A stretch of DNA of 64,000 nucleotides from Pelecanus crispus. Its lineage: Eukaryota; Chordata; Aves; Pelecaniformes; Pelecanidae. Under the pieces are notes generated by a model. The model was not told the DNA's origin. It worked only from the letters and a program-made list of their open reading frames with translations, and ran no database searches. Location of the stretch: the NCBI RefSeq assembly GCF_030463565.1, contig NC_134649.1, forward strand, positions 37,287,044 through 37,351,043, given 5' to 3'. The position numbers were made by a program, and so were the translations under genes. Positions 11,081 through 21,782 of the stretch are shown here, piece after piece. How positions within the stretch are numbered: position 1 is the stretch's first letter; the number at the start of each line of letters is the position of its first letter.

Positions 11081-14000
11081 CCTCAGATAATTTACAGGCT
11101 TTTATCTAGCCCTGAGCGGAAGCGCCCTTTGCAGAGCCCTCTGGGGCAGTGATTGCCTTTACCATATCCCTTCACCCTCCAAGGCCGGCAGCTAAATGGA
11201 CTTTGTGCTAATTAGTGTTTCTAAGAACTGTGAGAAGGGTTAGGATTTGACAGGAAGGGAAACCGAACTGCACCAGCCGCTGCTGTCCTGCCTTGAGCCT
11301 TCTAGGCCGGAGTACAAATGACGAAGCCTTTTTCCAGTTGCACTTCACCAGTTTGCAACCACTTCATCACGCCCCCCGCTTTGCTACTGGAAACTTGCTG
11401 CTGTCAAGGAATCAGGGAGAGGATTTTTGCTTTGCAGAAGGAAAATTTGCTGCTGCTGTGAGGACTACAGAAAACACAGCGGGACAGTGTCTCTCCAGGC
11501 TTGCACGTGGCCGTGCGCACCATTGCCAAGGCTGGCGAGGGAGCGGGAGGAAGGCTTCTGTGGGGCCAAGGCAGCCTGTCGCAGGGCAGGGCACGGCTCG
11601 TCCGTCTGTACAGAGCTCCCAGGCCCCGGGCTGTGGCTGCGCTGCAGTACCTGTGCCAGCCGGGCACCGGCAGCACCGGTGTGTCAAGAGCCAGATTTGT
11701 GCTTTTCTGACAGGAGCGAAGGCTCTGGCTGCGGAGTCTTCCCAGCAACTGCTCCCAGAGAGATGGAGATAATGCGGATGTGCTGGCACGTGCCCCGCTC
11801 AGCCCCGCGCTTTAAGACACAGTCGTACCAGGAGCTTGCCAGCCAGCAATGGCTGGTGCCAAAAGGACCAAAGTCCGTGCAGAACGGAGGAAAAATCTTA
11901 CATACAAAGTTCAACAAAAAGGTGATATATCCAGAAGACCGTTGCCGTGCGGAAAGCAGGAGAGTGGGGCTTCTTGTGGGTACGCCTGGCCCCGCTGGCG
12001 TGTGTTGCAAACCTGGGGGGGTGGGTCTGCTCCCCAGGGGAGCTGCTGCCGCCTCCCTCCCTGGGCGCAAGCCTCAGAGAGGCCAAAAAGCAACCGGGGG
12101 CCATCGGAGGTGCGCGGGTGGCCACCGTGCTGTGCCGGTGTGAGCAGCCAGCGCCTCTGAGGGGGCAGCACCGATAGCCCACAGCTTTGCAAGGCTCCCG
12201 CAGCCCTGCCCAGGCGCCGGCGGGGTCCACGCTGCCACACCTCCACGGGGCTCCCACGTAGCATGACTGGCCCCAGCTGGATTGCCTCCATCCTGCTGCA
12301 ACCCGTGTTATCACCGTGGCTGTAAAGATAAAACTATTTACCTGAGGCTGCTGTGTCTATATCTCACTCTTCCCTCTCTCTTCTCTACCACCACCATTGC
12401 AGCAATGGGGCAGCTGGGACTACGGCACGGTGACCACCTTCAAAAAAGGCTCTCAAGCCATGCCCCAACCCTGTTCCCCTGTTACATTTTGCCCTTGCTC
12501 ACTCTGATTAGCAGGACTGGGCTTGGTAAGGCTCCTTTTTTTCCCTCTGTGTCATACCAGCCTCTCTGTTGGTGCTTCAACCCGCAGGGAAGCCACAACG
12601 CGTACGGCTCACAAAGACAAGGTTCCTTGCTGGAAGCGCTGCGCCAGCTGGCTGATGCGAAGTGCAGGGCCAACTACTGCAGTACGGCTGAACTGCCCTT
12701 TGAAATACGCTGTTCTTTGATTGGAAAGGATCTATTTTTACTTTTCGGTCCTTTTCAATCAGACAGCATGTGCGGGCTCATTCTTGATATTACCTCCCAT
12801 TTCAGATCTCTGTCAAGCACACAAGGAGCAGGAGGTGGCAGCTGCCCAGCTAGCTCCACCAGTAACACCTTTCTGATGCCATCTTCTCCCAGTAGCATAG
12901 TTTTTATTGCTTTTTTTTTTTTTTTTTTTTTTAGCTGGTGATTTTGGACCTGCTTTGCAAAATCCAGGAATCACCATTGTGAGACAAGCAGGAACACGGG
13001 AATCACAGGTTTTGCCCTACAAGACAAGGGCAGAGCCAGAGCAGAGCAGGGGTCCCCACGAGTGAATCTCACAGTTTTTAAGAGAAGTTTACACCCGGAA
13101 AAGCTCCTGGGAATAGGTAAGGCACAGATTGTGCCATGGGGATGGGTGATCTGCTCAGCTTTCTTCCTGCCCTGTTTTCTCCTGTCTGGGGGCTCAGCTT
13201 TCTCCGGACAAACCCCACGGAGCCGTCCCTGGACAGCCAGCCCCCCAGTTCCTGCTGGTGGCTGCGCCAGCATGCACAGCCCAGGGTTTCCCAAGCTGCT
13301 GCCTTCCTCCTGCCCACCCCTGGGGTGGTGTCTCCCATTATTTTCTGGGACAGCAGCCAACACCCTGCCCTTTTCCCCTGGCTGGTGCTTCTTGCACCCG
13401 CGCACCCGCCTCCGCCTTTCCTCCTCGCAGGGTGTTGCTGGGCAGAGCTCAGCCACAGGACATTCTTATGCTGCAATATATTAACAGCAGAACTGACTAA
13501 CAGTAGTTACGTGGGGGGAACGGTGGCTTGAGGCTGGTGACTGCTGGCCAGGTCCAAGTGCTTTTCTTCCACCCTTTATTATTCCTAATTCTCACCCAAA
13601 CCAATGTTGGGATGATTTGGGGTCTCTGCCATTCCTTCTGATTCTGCAACATGTTTAAAAGGTTAGCTCCCTTTCGAGCAGCACAATGCCCCCAAGTACA
13701 TGGCCTCACACATACAAGCATTTATGGAGGAAGTTAAATTCTCTAATTGCTTGCCTGGATCAAGACCAGGCTGCCAGCGCCGCACGGGGCTGAGCAGCAG
13801 AACAATGCACAGCCTCTGTGTCCTTACGTGCCAGCAGAGGCTTATCAGCCTGTGTAGGGGCTAATGAAGTAGCTTTCAAAATGAGTCAGTAGACTTAAGG
13901 CTGCTTATGCAAGAGTTCTGTCTGGGAATATTTTTGTGAGAAGTGTTTAAAAGAAAAAAAGGAGAGTGACTTCAGCCTTTTGCAGAAAGCAAATCCACTT

Positions 14001-17000
14001 AAAGTGGGTTTTTGGTTGAATATTCACCGTCATGAGAACACTGCAATGGGGACGGTAGATACGAGTGCTGCACAGCATCATGCCTTTCTTCTGAAATAGC
14101 TGGGATGTGCGTGTTTTCACTCACTCCGTGCACTGGCATTCTCATCCGTGCGGCTGCCGCATCCTGGGGTGCACGCCAGGAGAGCCCAATGACCTCCCCC
14201 TTTGGCTGCACGGAGGTCAACAGTTTCATTTATGTCACACAGAAGGGCTTTGGTTTGTTTAAAAAATATACACTGTTCCCCTGGAAAGCGTTCCTTCCTC
14301 CGCTTCATCCAGCTGTCCCAAGGAGGAGCTTGGCCGCTCAAACACAGCTATTCATCTGTACCCCAGGTTAAAACAACTCCTGAATAGTAACCAGGGAACA
14401 CCTGGGATTTTGTGCAGTCCATGAGCTCCGGCAGATGTGAGATGTTTTATTCTGATTTTACACCGTTACTCCTGCAAACTCCAACTCGTGGAGTAAAAGC
14501 ACAAGAAAAGAAGCCCAAACCCTGAGAAAAATGGGTGTACCGTCTTAGGAAGAGAACCCCGCTTACTCTGAATGCAAACACAAGCAGTAGGGAAAGCTGG
14601 AAGTAAGCACAGAAAATGTCTAATGAGGACCGTGCCTGTGGTATCTGATACAGGCAGGAAGCTGTGATTAGCCGCACACTGGAGCATTGTGTGGTTTTGT
14701 ATAGGATCTGACTTCCCAGGTCATGAAATCAGATCCTGAGTTATTTTAAAAATGAGTTGCTATTTCAAATTATTTTTCAACTTCGTGTTTGATATGTCAG
14801 GTCACATTTATTTGGGTAAGCTATGTTTCGCTCGGACACCCACAGCACAGCCATCGCTGCATTCCTGGTGCTTGGTGGGTGTTCTGGCTGAGGGCAGGCG
14901 CTGCTGTGGGGATGTCTGCGCTGCCAGACATCATCTTCAGGTACCAACACAACTTTTATTTGGATTTTTTCAAAGAGAGAGATGCCTGTCCGTGGCTGTG
15001 AGTATACGTTTTTTCACTTAAAACCATCTTCACAAATCAGAAGTAAAATTAAACACCCTGCGGTAGTTTATCAATCAGAAAAATAGATGTACCTAGAAAA
15101 ATAGATGAACTTTGCAGCATTTCTGTAGGAACAAGCAGCATGGGTATTTTGGACAAAGAAAGGAGGTGAATTCCTGCATGACGCACACTCCCAGGGAATG
15201 CCCTGTCCTTGCTCTTCCAGTATGTGCTAAATGGATTCCAGTTTGGTTGTCTCCCTTGATTTCAGCTGCCACAGGATAGCAAAAAGCACGAGCAGCCTTG
15301 CTCTTGGGCCGTTTACAGCCTGTGTCAAAACCGGAGCTTTAAATTCCAGCTGCAAGTTTCCTTGGGATCCAAAGCAAGAGCAGCACTGTAAGTTCTGGCA
15401 AAGCACTGTGTTTGCCAGATGGATGGCTGCTTTTGGCACCAGTTTCAGCTTCTGGATACATACATAATGCAGCAAGACATATATATACACATATATAATG
15501 CAGCAAGACCTCTACGTACAGAAGAAAAATCATATTCTTCCAGACACAGAGAGATGAAAAAAATGCACCAGACAGAACTGCTACTACAAGCAACTATTGC
15601 CTAAATAGACTCTCAAATGATACATTTCAATACAAATTCCAGGACAAGTCTTACAGTTTTCAGTGTATTTCTAGAGATTTCTCTGCCTAAAGACACCCCT
15701 CCGTCCAATTTGGACTGAACTGCTGCTGCATGCTCTTGTATTGCTGCCTTCCCTGGATAACAGAGGTAGGAGGAAAAAGAAGATGGAAAAACTCAGAACA
15801 AGTTTTATCAAATGTCCTAGCCAATATTTGTACAATGAAGAACTCCTTTGCCTTCCATAGAGCTGCTGAATAAGGAAAATGCAATCCATGACGCAATCCA
15901 TTGAATTCATGCTTTGACTTGAACAACTTGTCTCGGTTTTGCTTCACTTGGTAGCGATCACGGTAACAAAAGGAGAGGCTTAATGACTGCTTCATCAATC
16001 GAGAAGAAACACTTCTACTGTCTTTTAAAACCCAGTAAATAGCGTACCAGGAGAAGAAAATGTGCAGTGTGTTTGGAAACCTTTGACATGGGAGACTGGG
16101 TACCGCTCCCGGGGACCTGGCTGTGATTGCTGAGCCAGGATCGGTGCTGCCGGCTGTGCAGCAATGCCATTTATGGTCGCTTGGTCATGAAATCCCATTG
16201 AGTTATGGTGTCTGTGGCTTCTGAAAAACCAAACTTTTAATTACTTTGAGCCTCAGCTTCTCCGCCTTTAACGTTACTGGCTGAGTCCTGGATTAGCGGA
16301 CGAGTCTCCCCGTGGTGCTGCGAGGATTAGCATCTGCACAGTGTTTTGAATGTACTATATTTTGTGGCATTTGTTGCACATGGCTTCTGCTGCAGCGCAC
16401 AATGCTGTCCTGTGTTTGGATAAGGCTATTACGTGCCAAAAACTTATAAATATTTAAAATCTCCTGATAAATTTCTAAAGCTAGCTGGGTGCTATAGCCC
16501 GTGGCCCAGTTATTCCTTTTCTAAGCCATTGCCCTGACAACTCCCAAGCTTCGACAGCCCCAGGGTACAAACCCTCAGGGTGCTGCAGCTTTGACAGAAG
16601 CCTCTGGAAAGGATGGAGGCATGATCTTGCTGGCTTTTCACCACACGTTTCTGCTGAGATGTGATGCATCGTCAAAGTCATTTGTGTGGGGCTAGTTGTA
16701 GTGTGGGAAAAAAACCCCAGTGCTGCTCGTGTATTAGCAGCAACGCTGAAATCTTTGAAAGACGACGTTTCTAGTTGCACAGATCCTCAGAGAGGCGATA
16801 GCTGAACCACGATCTGCCAGTGGTAGAGAAAAGCCCTTCCACCTGTGAAGACTCAGCCCTGAACGCTCAGCCACGGCCGATTCCTGCTCTAAGCAAACTG
16901 TGCAGATGTTGGATTAACATTTGATATTAATTCCGATTCTCGTCCTCTTACAATCAAAGCAAGCTGTCACTGAATAATGCATCAAGCAGAGAACACGTAC

Positions 17001-18474
17001 AGTGTCCCAAATGGCTGGGATCTCTCATAAATAGCCCATGATTTGGAGGAATCCAAGAACATATCATCACATGAGACTGTGACAAAGTGATTACCCCGAA
17101 GCAGAACTCAGACTTCATTAGTCACCCCCTCATGCGCTGCCTGTCCACTGATGTCAGTGAGGGCCCGCGCCGCTCCCCACACCCCGCTGCTTTTGCAAGC
17201 CAGGCTTAAACAGACCTTTCCTGAGTGAAACAGCCGGTGGTCAGAGCTGCTACTTCCCCCTAATATCAGGATGCTCCAAAAAACTAATGGCAAGTGTCCA
17301 CTGCAGAGTCCCACAGTACAGTTCCAGGGCCCCGAAAGATGTGTTAAATAATCTGTGCTGAGATTAAATTTCCATTAAGGATTATCACGGATTCCAGCAA
17401 GAGCAGCAGCAGAACTGTAAAAGTCAGCCAACTTTTATTTACCTTTACAGTTTAAACTGTGCTCCTAATTTTTTTATTCCTGCCTATGAAGCAACTCCCT
17501 GTACATACAGAGCCTAACACCATATTCTGGTTTGAGAGACATTCTTCAATGCCTTTTTGCTAAAAATAGAGAAGCCAAATGCCATTACAATTCATTCCGT
17601 TTGTCAAGGCTGCATTTTCAAACGCAAAATATTCTGAGCAGTTCTATGATAAAACAGTAAGTATGTGGCAGTGGAAGACCTCTGCTGCTGAATAAACAGG
17701 GTCTTTTTAAGTCCAGCCTTGCAGTGAATTATCATAAAGAGGGAGGAAGAGTATTTTTATAACAGTGGAAAAAGTTCAGTGCTGTGTTTTTGCAACTGCT
17801 TAAAGAGAACCAAAAAAGCAATGACAGTGTTCTTCCTTCCTTCTATCTGCATCTAGTGAGAAAAGGAGGAGCAGGGATGGAAAGATCCTCATCATACAGG
17901 ACAAATCAAAAGAAAAAAGTATTTGTCCCAGAGCACAGTATTGAAATCTCCCTCTCTCTCTGCATATATACATACGTCCACACAAACATCTACCCGTATA
18001 AATATACACATAAGGTATTTCTGCAAGGCATACGTTAGTTCATTTGTAATAATATACAGTACCAAGATGGTATTCCAGCAAGTACAGCTTCATGGGTTAG
18101 CTTGTTTTTACTTCTCTGCCTCCTGATGAAACTTGAAACATGTGTTCACTTGTGCTAAAGCGTCTTCCAACTTCATTTCAAAGGAAATCCAGTTTTTCAG
18201 GCCAAACATGTCCCCAAGAAGAATCCAGTCATGGAGTAGCACAGGGGGACTCTCTCATCGGTGGAGGAGGCCAAGGCATTGATGCCAGAGGAGCTGCCCG
18301 GCGCAGTGGTCGCTGCCACAGCCGGGTGCCACGCTTGTGGCCAGGCAGCTCCCAGACATGGTGCCTCTCCTGGTCCCATGCAGGCGATGGGGTGCACGCA
18401 GGGGCTGCCCCCCTCCACTGCCTGTCAACCAGAAACGTTGCTCAGACCACGGCTGGGAGGGTCATCTGTGAATG
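11081..18474. other. Intergenic flank, no gene seen
   Basis: No coding exon or RNA gene recognised. A moderately GC-rich patch lies at about 11,500-12,260. A 22-base T tract is at 12,911-12,932. A 15-base unit is repeated at 15,464-15,478 and 15,495-15,509 around an AT-rich spacer. AP-1-like TGAGTCA occurs near 13,883. The open frames over this stretch are short and show no protein-family motifs. Confidence 0.55.
12911..12932. repeat. poly(T) tract, 22 bases
   Basis: An uninterrupted T run. It is prone to replication slippage, so its length should be treated as approximate. No retroposon body was recognised beside it. Confidence 0.85.
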
Positions 18475-18634
18475 GGAAGGAAGGAAGGAAGGAAGGAAGG
18501 AAGGAAGGAAGGAAGGAAGGAAGGAAGGAAGGAAGGAAGGAAGGAAGGAAGGAAGGAAGGAAGGAGGGAAGGAAGGGAGGGAGGGAGGGAGGGAGGAAAG
18601 AAGGAAGAAAGGAAGGAAGGGAGGGAGGGAGGGA
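18475..18634 (+). repeat. GGAA/GGGA polypurine microsatellite
   Basis: About 90 bases of pure GGAA tandem repeat (18,475-18,564, roughly 22 units) run into interrupted GGAA, GGGA and GAAA units to 18,634. The + strand is all purine for about 160 bases. It creates spurious open frames in all six frames: Lys-Glu-Gly-Arg repeats on +, and Pro-Ser-Phe-Leu repeats on -. It lies about 2.9 kb upstream of FLNB exon 1. GGAA is the ETS-factor core motif, and long polypurine runs can form triplex structures. Both functional ideas are inference. Confidence 0.97.
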
Positions 18635-18938
18635 GATGTGTTCCAGAGAACTCCCTTAAAGCAGTCTTTGTTTCCCAACAATCGTAAAAGCAATCAGGAT
18701 GCAAAAGGCCAAATTCTGTCCAAAAGCCCTGTGATGTGCAGGGAAGGGCAGCTGCGACATGGGCTGCTGCATCCAGACCACCAGCATCCCACTGACCCCG
18801 CACGGTCCCAAGCAGCAACAGCCCCGACTGTGCCACTGCCCTTCTCCCGAGGCTGGTGGCGTGAGCTGGGCTTACAGCTCCACGCCAGCGCTTGCCTGAG
18901 CACTTCACATCTGGTTTTGTGCCTCAGTGCTTCTGGTG
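18635..18938. other. Unique sequence between two microsatellites
   Basis: About 300 bases of ordinary sequence separating the GGAA and GGAT repeats. No gene or motif is recognised. Open frames running through it are extensions of the repeat-encoded frames. Confidence 0.6.
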
Positions 18939-18985
18939 GGATGGATGGATGGATGGATGGATGGATGGATGGATGGATGGATGGA
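18939..18985 (+). repeat. (GGAT)n microsatellite
   Basis: Nearly 12 uninterrupted GGAT units (47 bases), about 300 bases downstream of the GGAA array. The frame reading Met-Asp-Gly-Trp repeats through it is not a gene. Confidence 0.97.
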
Positions 18986-20538
18986 GTGGTGCAAATCACT
19001 CAAAGAAACCTGTCCTTATGTGTGCAGAGCATGTCATTGCACAATACGTCGTTGAGATGAAAATTTTCTTTGCTGGGTCTATGGAAAAAATGACCTTTAT
19101 TGAAAATTATTTAAGTTAAAAATTAAGGTCCTGATACTGATTCTGCCTTTTTCCTGCTTAGTTTTTATTCACTTCTTTTGTTACAGAAAAAAATGGCTGA
19201 AGCTTCAACTTTCAGTGTGGTGTGGACACAAAACGATATTAAAGAGAGTGTACATTACTAGGTGCGGGAGTGGAAAGGAACCGAAATTAAAATGTTACAA
19301 GCAATCAGCTAATCCGGATGTGAAATGGTTGCTAAGGAGTCCCAACCCAGGCCAAAGTCAATAAGCAATTAGCACCTATTAAAAGATGACGTATAGGATG
19401 ATGGGCAAAAAAATCCTTGAAAAAAGGCTGAGCTCCATGTGTCCGGCCTGCTTTCCTCCAGGCTGGACCAGCCTGTGCCGATGGCAGAGAGTGGCTCCGG
19501 GGGCACCACCTGCCCTGGCTGGGGCACCTCTATGGCCTGTCACCGGTTTTGCTCTGTAAATAAAATCCCTCACTTAAACTCAGTTTTTATTCGAATCCTT
19601 CTTGCTGCTTGGCTCAATAATTTGAGGAAAGGGCAGTGGCTGCTGTGCCATGAGATAGACCTCATCATTTCAGTATATCAAAGCTGATCTCTTGTTTTTT
19701 TGGTAGTTTTAAAACAGGAGGCGATGCTGGTTGGGGAGCGATGGAAGTTTAGGCTTAACTCCCACTTTACCTCACCTTCATCTTTGCTTCTTTCTTATTT
19801 GCTTGTGAAGGAATTTATGTAATATAACTTAGATAGCCCGGGGGAAGCAGCTGTTAGGTCACTGGAGAGAAACCGCAGCGCTACGGTTTAGTAAAAGCAT
19901 TAGAATAAAACTCTTGAAAGAAAATAACTGGAAATCTGTATTCTAATTTTAGTGGAGAGAGGCTACGGTCATTTAATTAGACTAGGCTTTATTGATGGTG
20001 TTTTAATGGCTTTGTTTTCTCTGACAGACTCCCGCACCTTTCAGCGCGGCCGGTTTGATGTAGACAGGTACGCGCGCGTACCCTTCGCTTGGCATCGGCG
20101 GAGCGGCTCCCGGCAGCGAAGCCGAGACCGTAAGCGTGCGTGGGGTCGGCCCCCGAGGGGAGGGTGAGCGGGTGGGCGCAGGCTTCCCTCGGGGCTTCCC
20201 TCGCAGAGACCACCTGGCCGCAGCTTTGAGATGTCTCGGCAAGCTGCAGAAGCAGCATGCGGCAGCTGCGGCTGGGGTAGTTCTGCGGACTCTTTCCTGT
20301 CATCAAATGAGTCAGCGGCAAGTCACAGGCCGTATGGCAGCAGGGAGTGGCACGCCAGGAAATCAGTTACAAAAGTGGGGAGAAAGAGAGAACCCCCTGA
20401 GAATTCAAGCCTTACTTGATCGCTTTTTCAAGTTTGTGTTTTCTTTAAGCGGCTGATAAAACCGCGTGTACCAGCACGGAGCGGTACCCTTAGCAGCGTG
20501 CCGCATCTCGTGCGAGCGCAATCAGCCTCCGCTGACCC
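18986..20538. other. Proximal FLNB upstream region
   Basis: AT-rich sequence that turns CpG-rich at about 20,035-20,220, forming a shore of the promoter island. It contains a perfect 16-base palindrome centred on CGCGCGCG at 20,067-20,082 and an AP-1-like TGAGTCA near 20,309. No coding exon was recognised. Confidence 0.55.
20067..20082. repeat. Perfect 16-bp palindrome with CGCGCGCG core
   Basis: GGTACGCGCGCGTACC equals its own reverse complement. The alternating CG core is the classical Z-DNA-prone type. It lies about 1.4 kb upstream of the FLNB start codon inside a CpG-rich shore. Confidence 0.85.
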
Positions 20539-20695
20539 GAGCGGCTCCTTGCTGGCCACAGTGCTCCTAACACCAGGCCAGTGCTCCCCTCCTGTTGTAT
20601 TGCTCGCCCTAGAAAAACGTTGCTGCTCCAGCTGCCTTCCTATTTGTCTGTGGGACTTCCCAAGGGCTGCGGGTTTGGGAGATCTGGTTAGTCTG
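20539..20695 (+). repeat. Direct duplication, copy A (upstream of promoter)
   Basis: 157 bases that recur in the same orientation at 23,251-23,405 in intron 1. The copies differ by six substitutions, a 3-base gap and a one-base length difference near the end. All six substitutions are G or C here and A or T in the other copy. The pair flanks the promoter island and exon 1. I do not recognise the sequence as a known repeat family. Confidence 0.93.
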
Positions 20696-21188
20696 CACAG
20701 CGCTCCCGATGGCTCCAGTGCTTTACAGACGTGCAGAACCGAATCCCTCCCAGCCCAGGGAGCCCGGGCTCAGCTGGCCCGGGCCGCCCACCCATTGCCT
20801 GCGTTCAGCCCCAGCCGCCACGGCGCTGGCGGCCTTGCCTCCGCTGCCTGACGGGTGCTGCGCTGCCCCGGCCGCGGCCAAGCGCCATGGGGGCCGCGCC
20901 GCTGCTTGCCCGATGTCTTCCCCTCGTGCTTGCGGTGCAAGGGGGCCGGCGCCCCCGCCCCCGCAGCAGCGCCCCGGGGGTCGCGCCGCGCCCCGCTGCC
21001 AGGTGAGCCGCGCTCCCGCCCCTGCAGCGCTGCCGGGGGGCCGCTCCCCGGCGCCGGGGCCAGCTGAGGGTCGCCGCGGCGGGAAGGCAGGCAGGGCGGG
21101 CTGGCAGCCCAGCCGGGCAGCCCCGCGGCGGGGCCGGTGCGGCGGGGCGCGGGAGGCTGATGCAGCCGAGGGCGTGCCGCTGCCGGCG

Positions 21189-21195
21189 GATAAAG
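21189..21195 (+). promoter_or_regulatory. FLNB: TATA-like element GATAAAG
   Basis: The only AT-rich hexamer-like site in the core island, about 245 bases before the first in-frame ATG and embedded in GC boxes. It is a weak match to the TATA consensus and may not function as one. Confidence 0.3.
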
Positions 21196-21389
21196 GCCGG
21201 GCGGCGGCGCGGGGCCCGCGCAGAGCCGGGGAGCGGAGCAGCAGCGCGGAGCGGGCGGGCCGAGGCAGCGGGGCCGGGCGCAGGCACCGAGCGCGGGAGC
21301 GGGGCCGCCGCTGAGCGCCGCGCTCCCTCCCCGCAGGCGGGCGGGCGCGGCCGGGCGGGGCGCGGGCGGAGCGGAGCCGATCGCGGCGG

Positions 21390-21416
21390 CGGAGGAGGAG
21401 GAGGAGGAGGAGGAGG
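21390..21416 (+). repeat. FLNB: (GGA)n repeat in the FLNB 5' UTR
   Basis: About eight GGA units immediately upstream of the first ATG at 21,434. The tract is G-rich enough to form G-quadruplex structures in mRNA. The frame continuous with the FLNB reading frame runs through it as poly-Glu with no stop, although no ATG precedes it nearby in that frame. Confidence 0.9.
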
Positions 21417-21433
21417 CGGAGCGGGGCCGCGCC

Positions 21434-21782
21434 ATGAGCACGCAGGCGCGGGGCCAGGGCGGGCGCAGAGCGGCCGATCCCGACGGCGAGATGCCGGCCA
21501 CCGAGAAGGACCTGGCGGAGGACGCGCCCTGGAAGCGGATCCAGCAGAACACCTTCACCCGCTGGTGCAACGAGCACCTGCGCTGCGTCAACAAGCGCAT
21601 CGGCAACCTGCAGCACGACCTGAGCGATGGGCTGCGCCTCATCGCCCTCCTGGAGGTGCTCAGCCAGAAGCGCATGTACCGCAAGTACCACCAGCGGCCC
21701 ACCTTCCGCCAGATGCAGCTGGAGAACGTCTCGGTGGCCCTGGAGTTCCTGGAGCGGGAGAGCATCAAGCTGGTCTCCATCG
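21434..21782 (+). CDS. FLNB: FLNB coding exon 1: N-terminus and most of CH1
   Basis: Encodes residues 1-97 from ATG 21,491, plus an in-frame 19-residue extension if translation starts at ATG 21,434. The core starts [20 protein letters not shown] and continues with [27 protein letters not shown] and [18 protein letters not shown]. This is the first actin-binding CH domain, including the first actin-binding segment. Both ATGs have a purine at -3. The 21,491 start reproduces human FLNB numbering exactly. The upstream start resembles the filamin A arrangement, where an extension precedes the same MPATEKD motif. The donor is G|GTGAGT at 21,783, leaving phase 1. The frame continues open into the intron to 21,916, but that is not coding. 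Confidence 0.95.

Noticed and set aside
18140..19060. 306-codon plus-strand open frame
   Set aside because: Its length comes from the GGAA and GGAT microsatellites, which lack stops in several frames. The repeated KEGR and MDGW units are repeat translation.
1..20700. Possible coding exons of the upstream neighbour (SLMAP in mammals)
   Set aside because: No frame showed forkhead-associated, coiled-coil or tail-anchor sequence with splice sites. Synteny alone does not support a feature.
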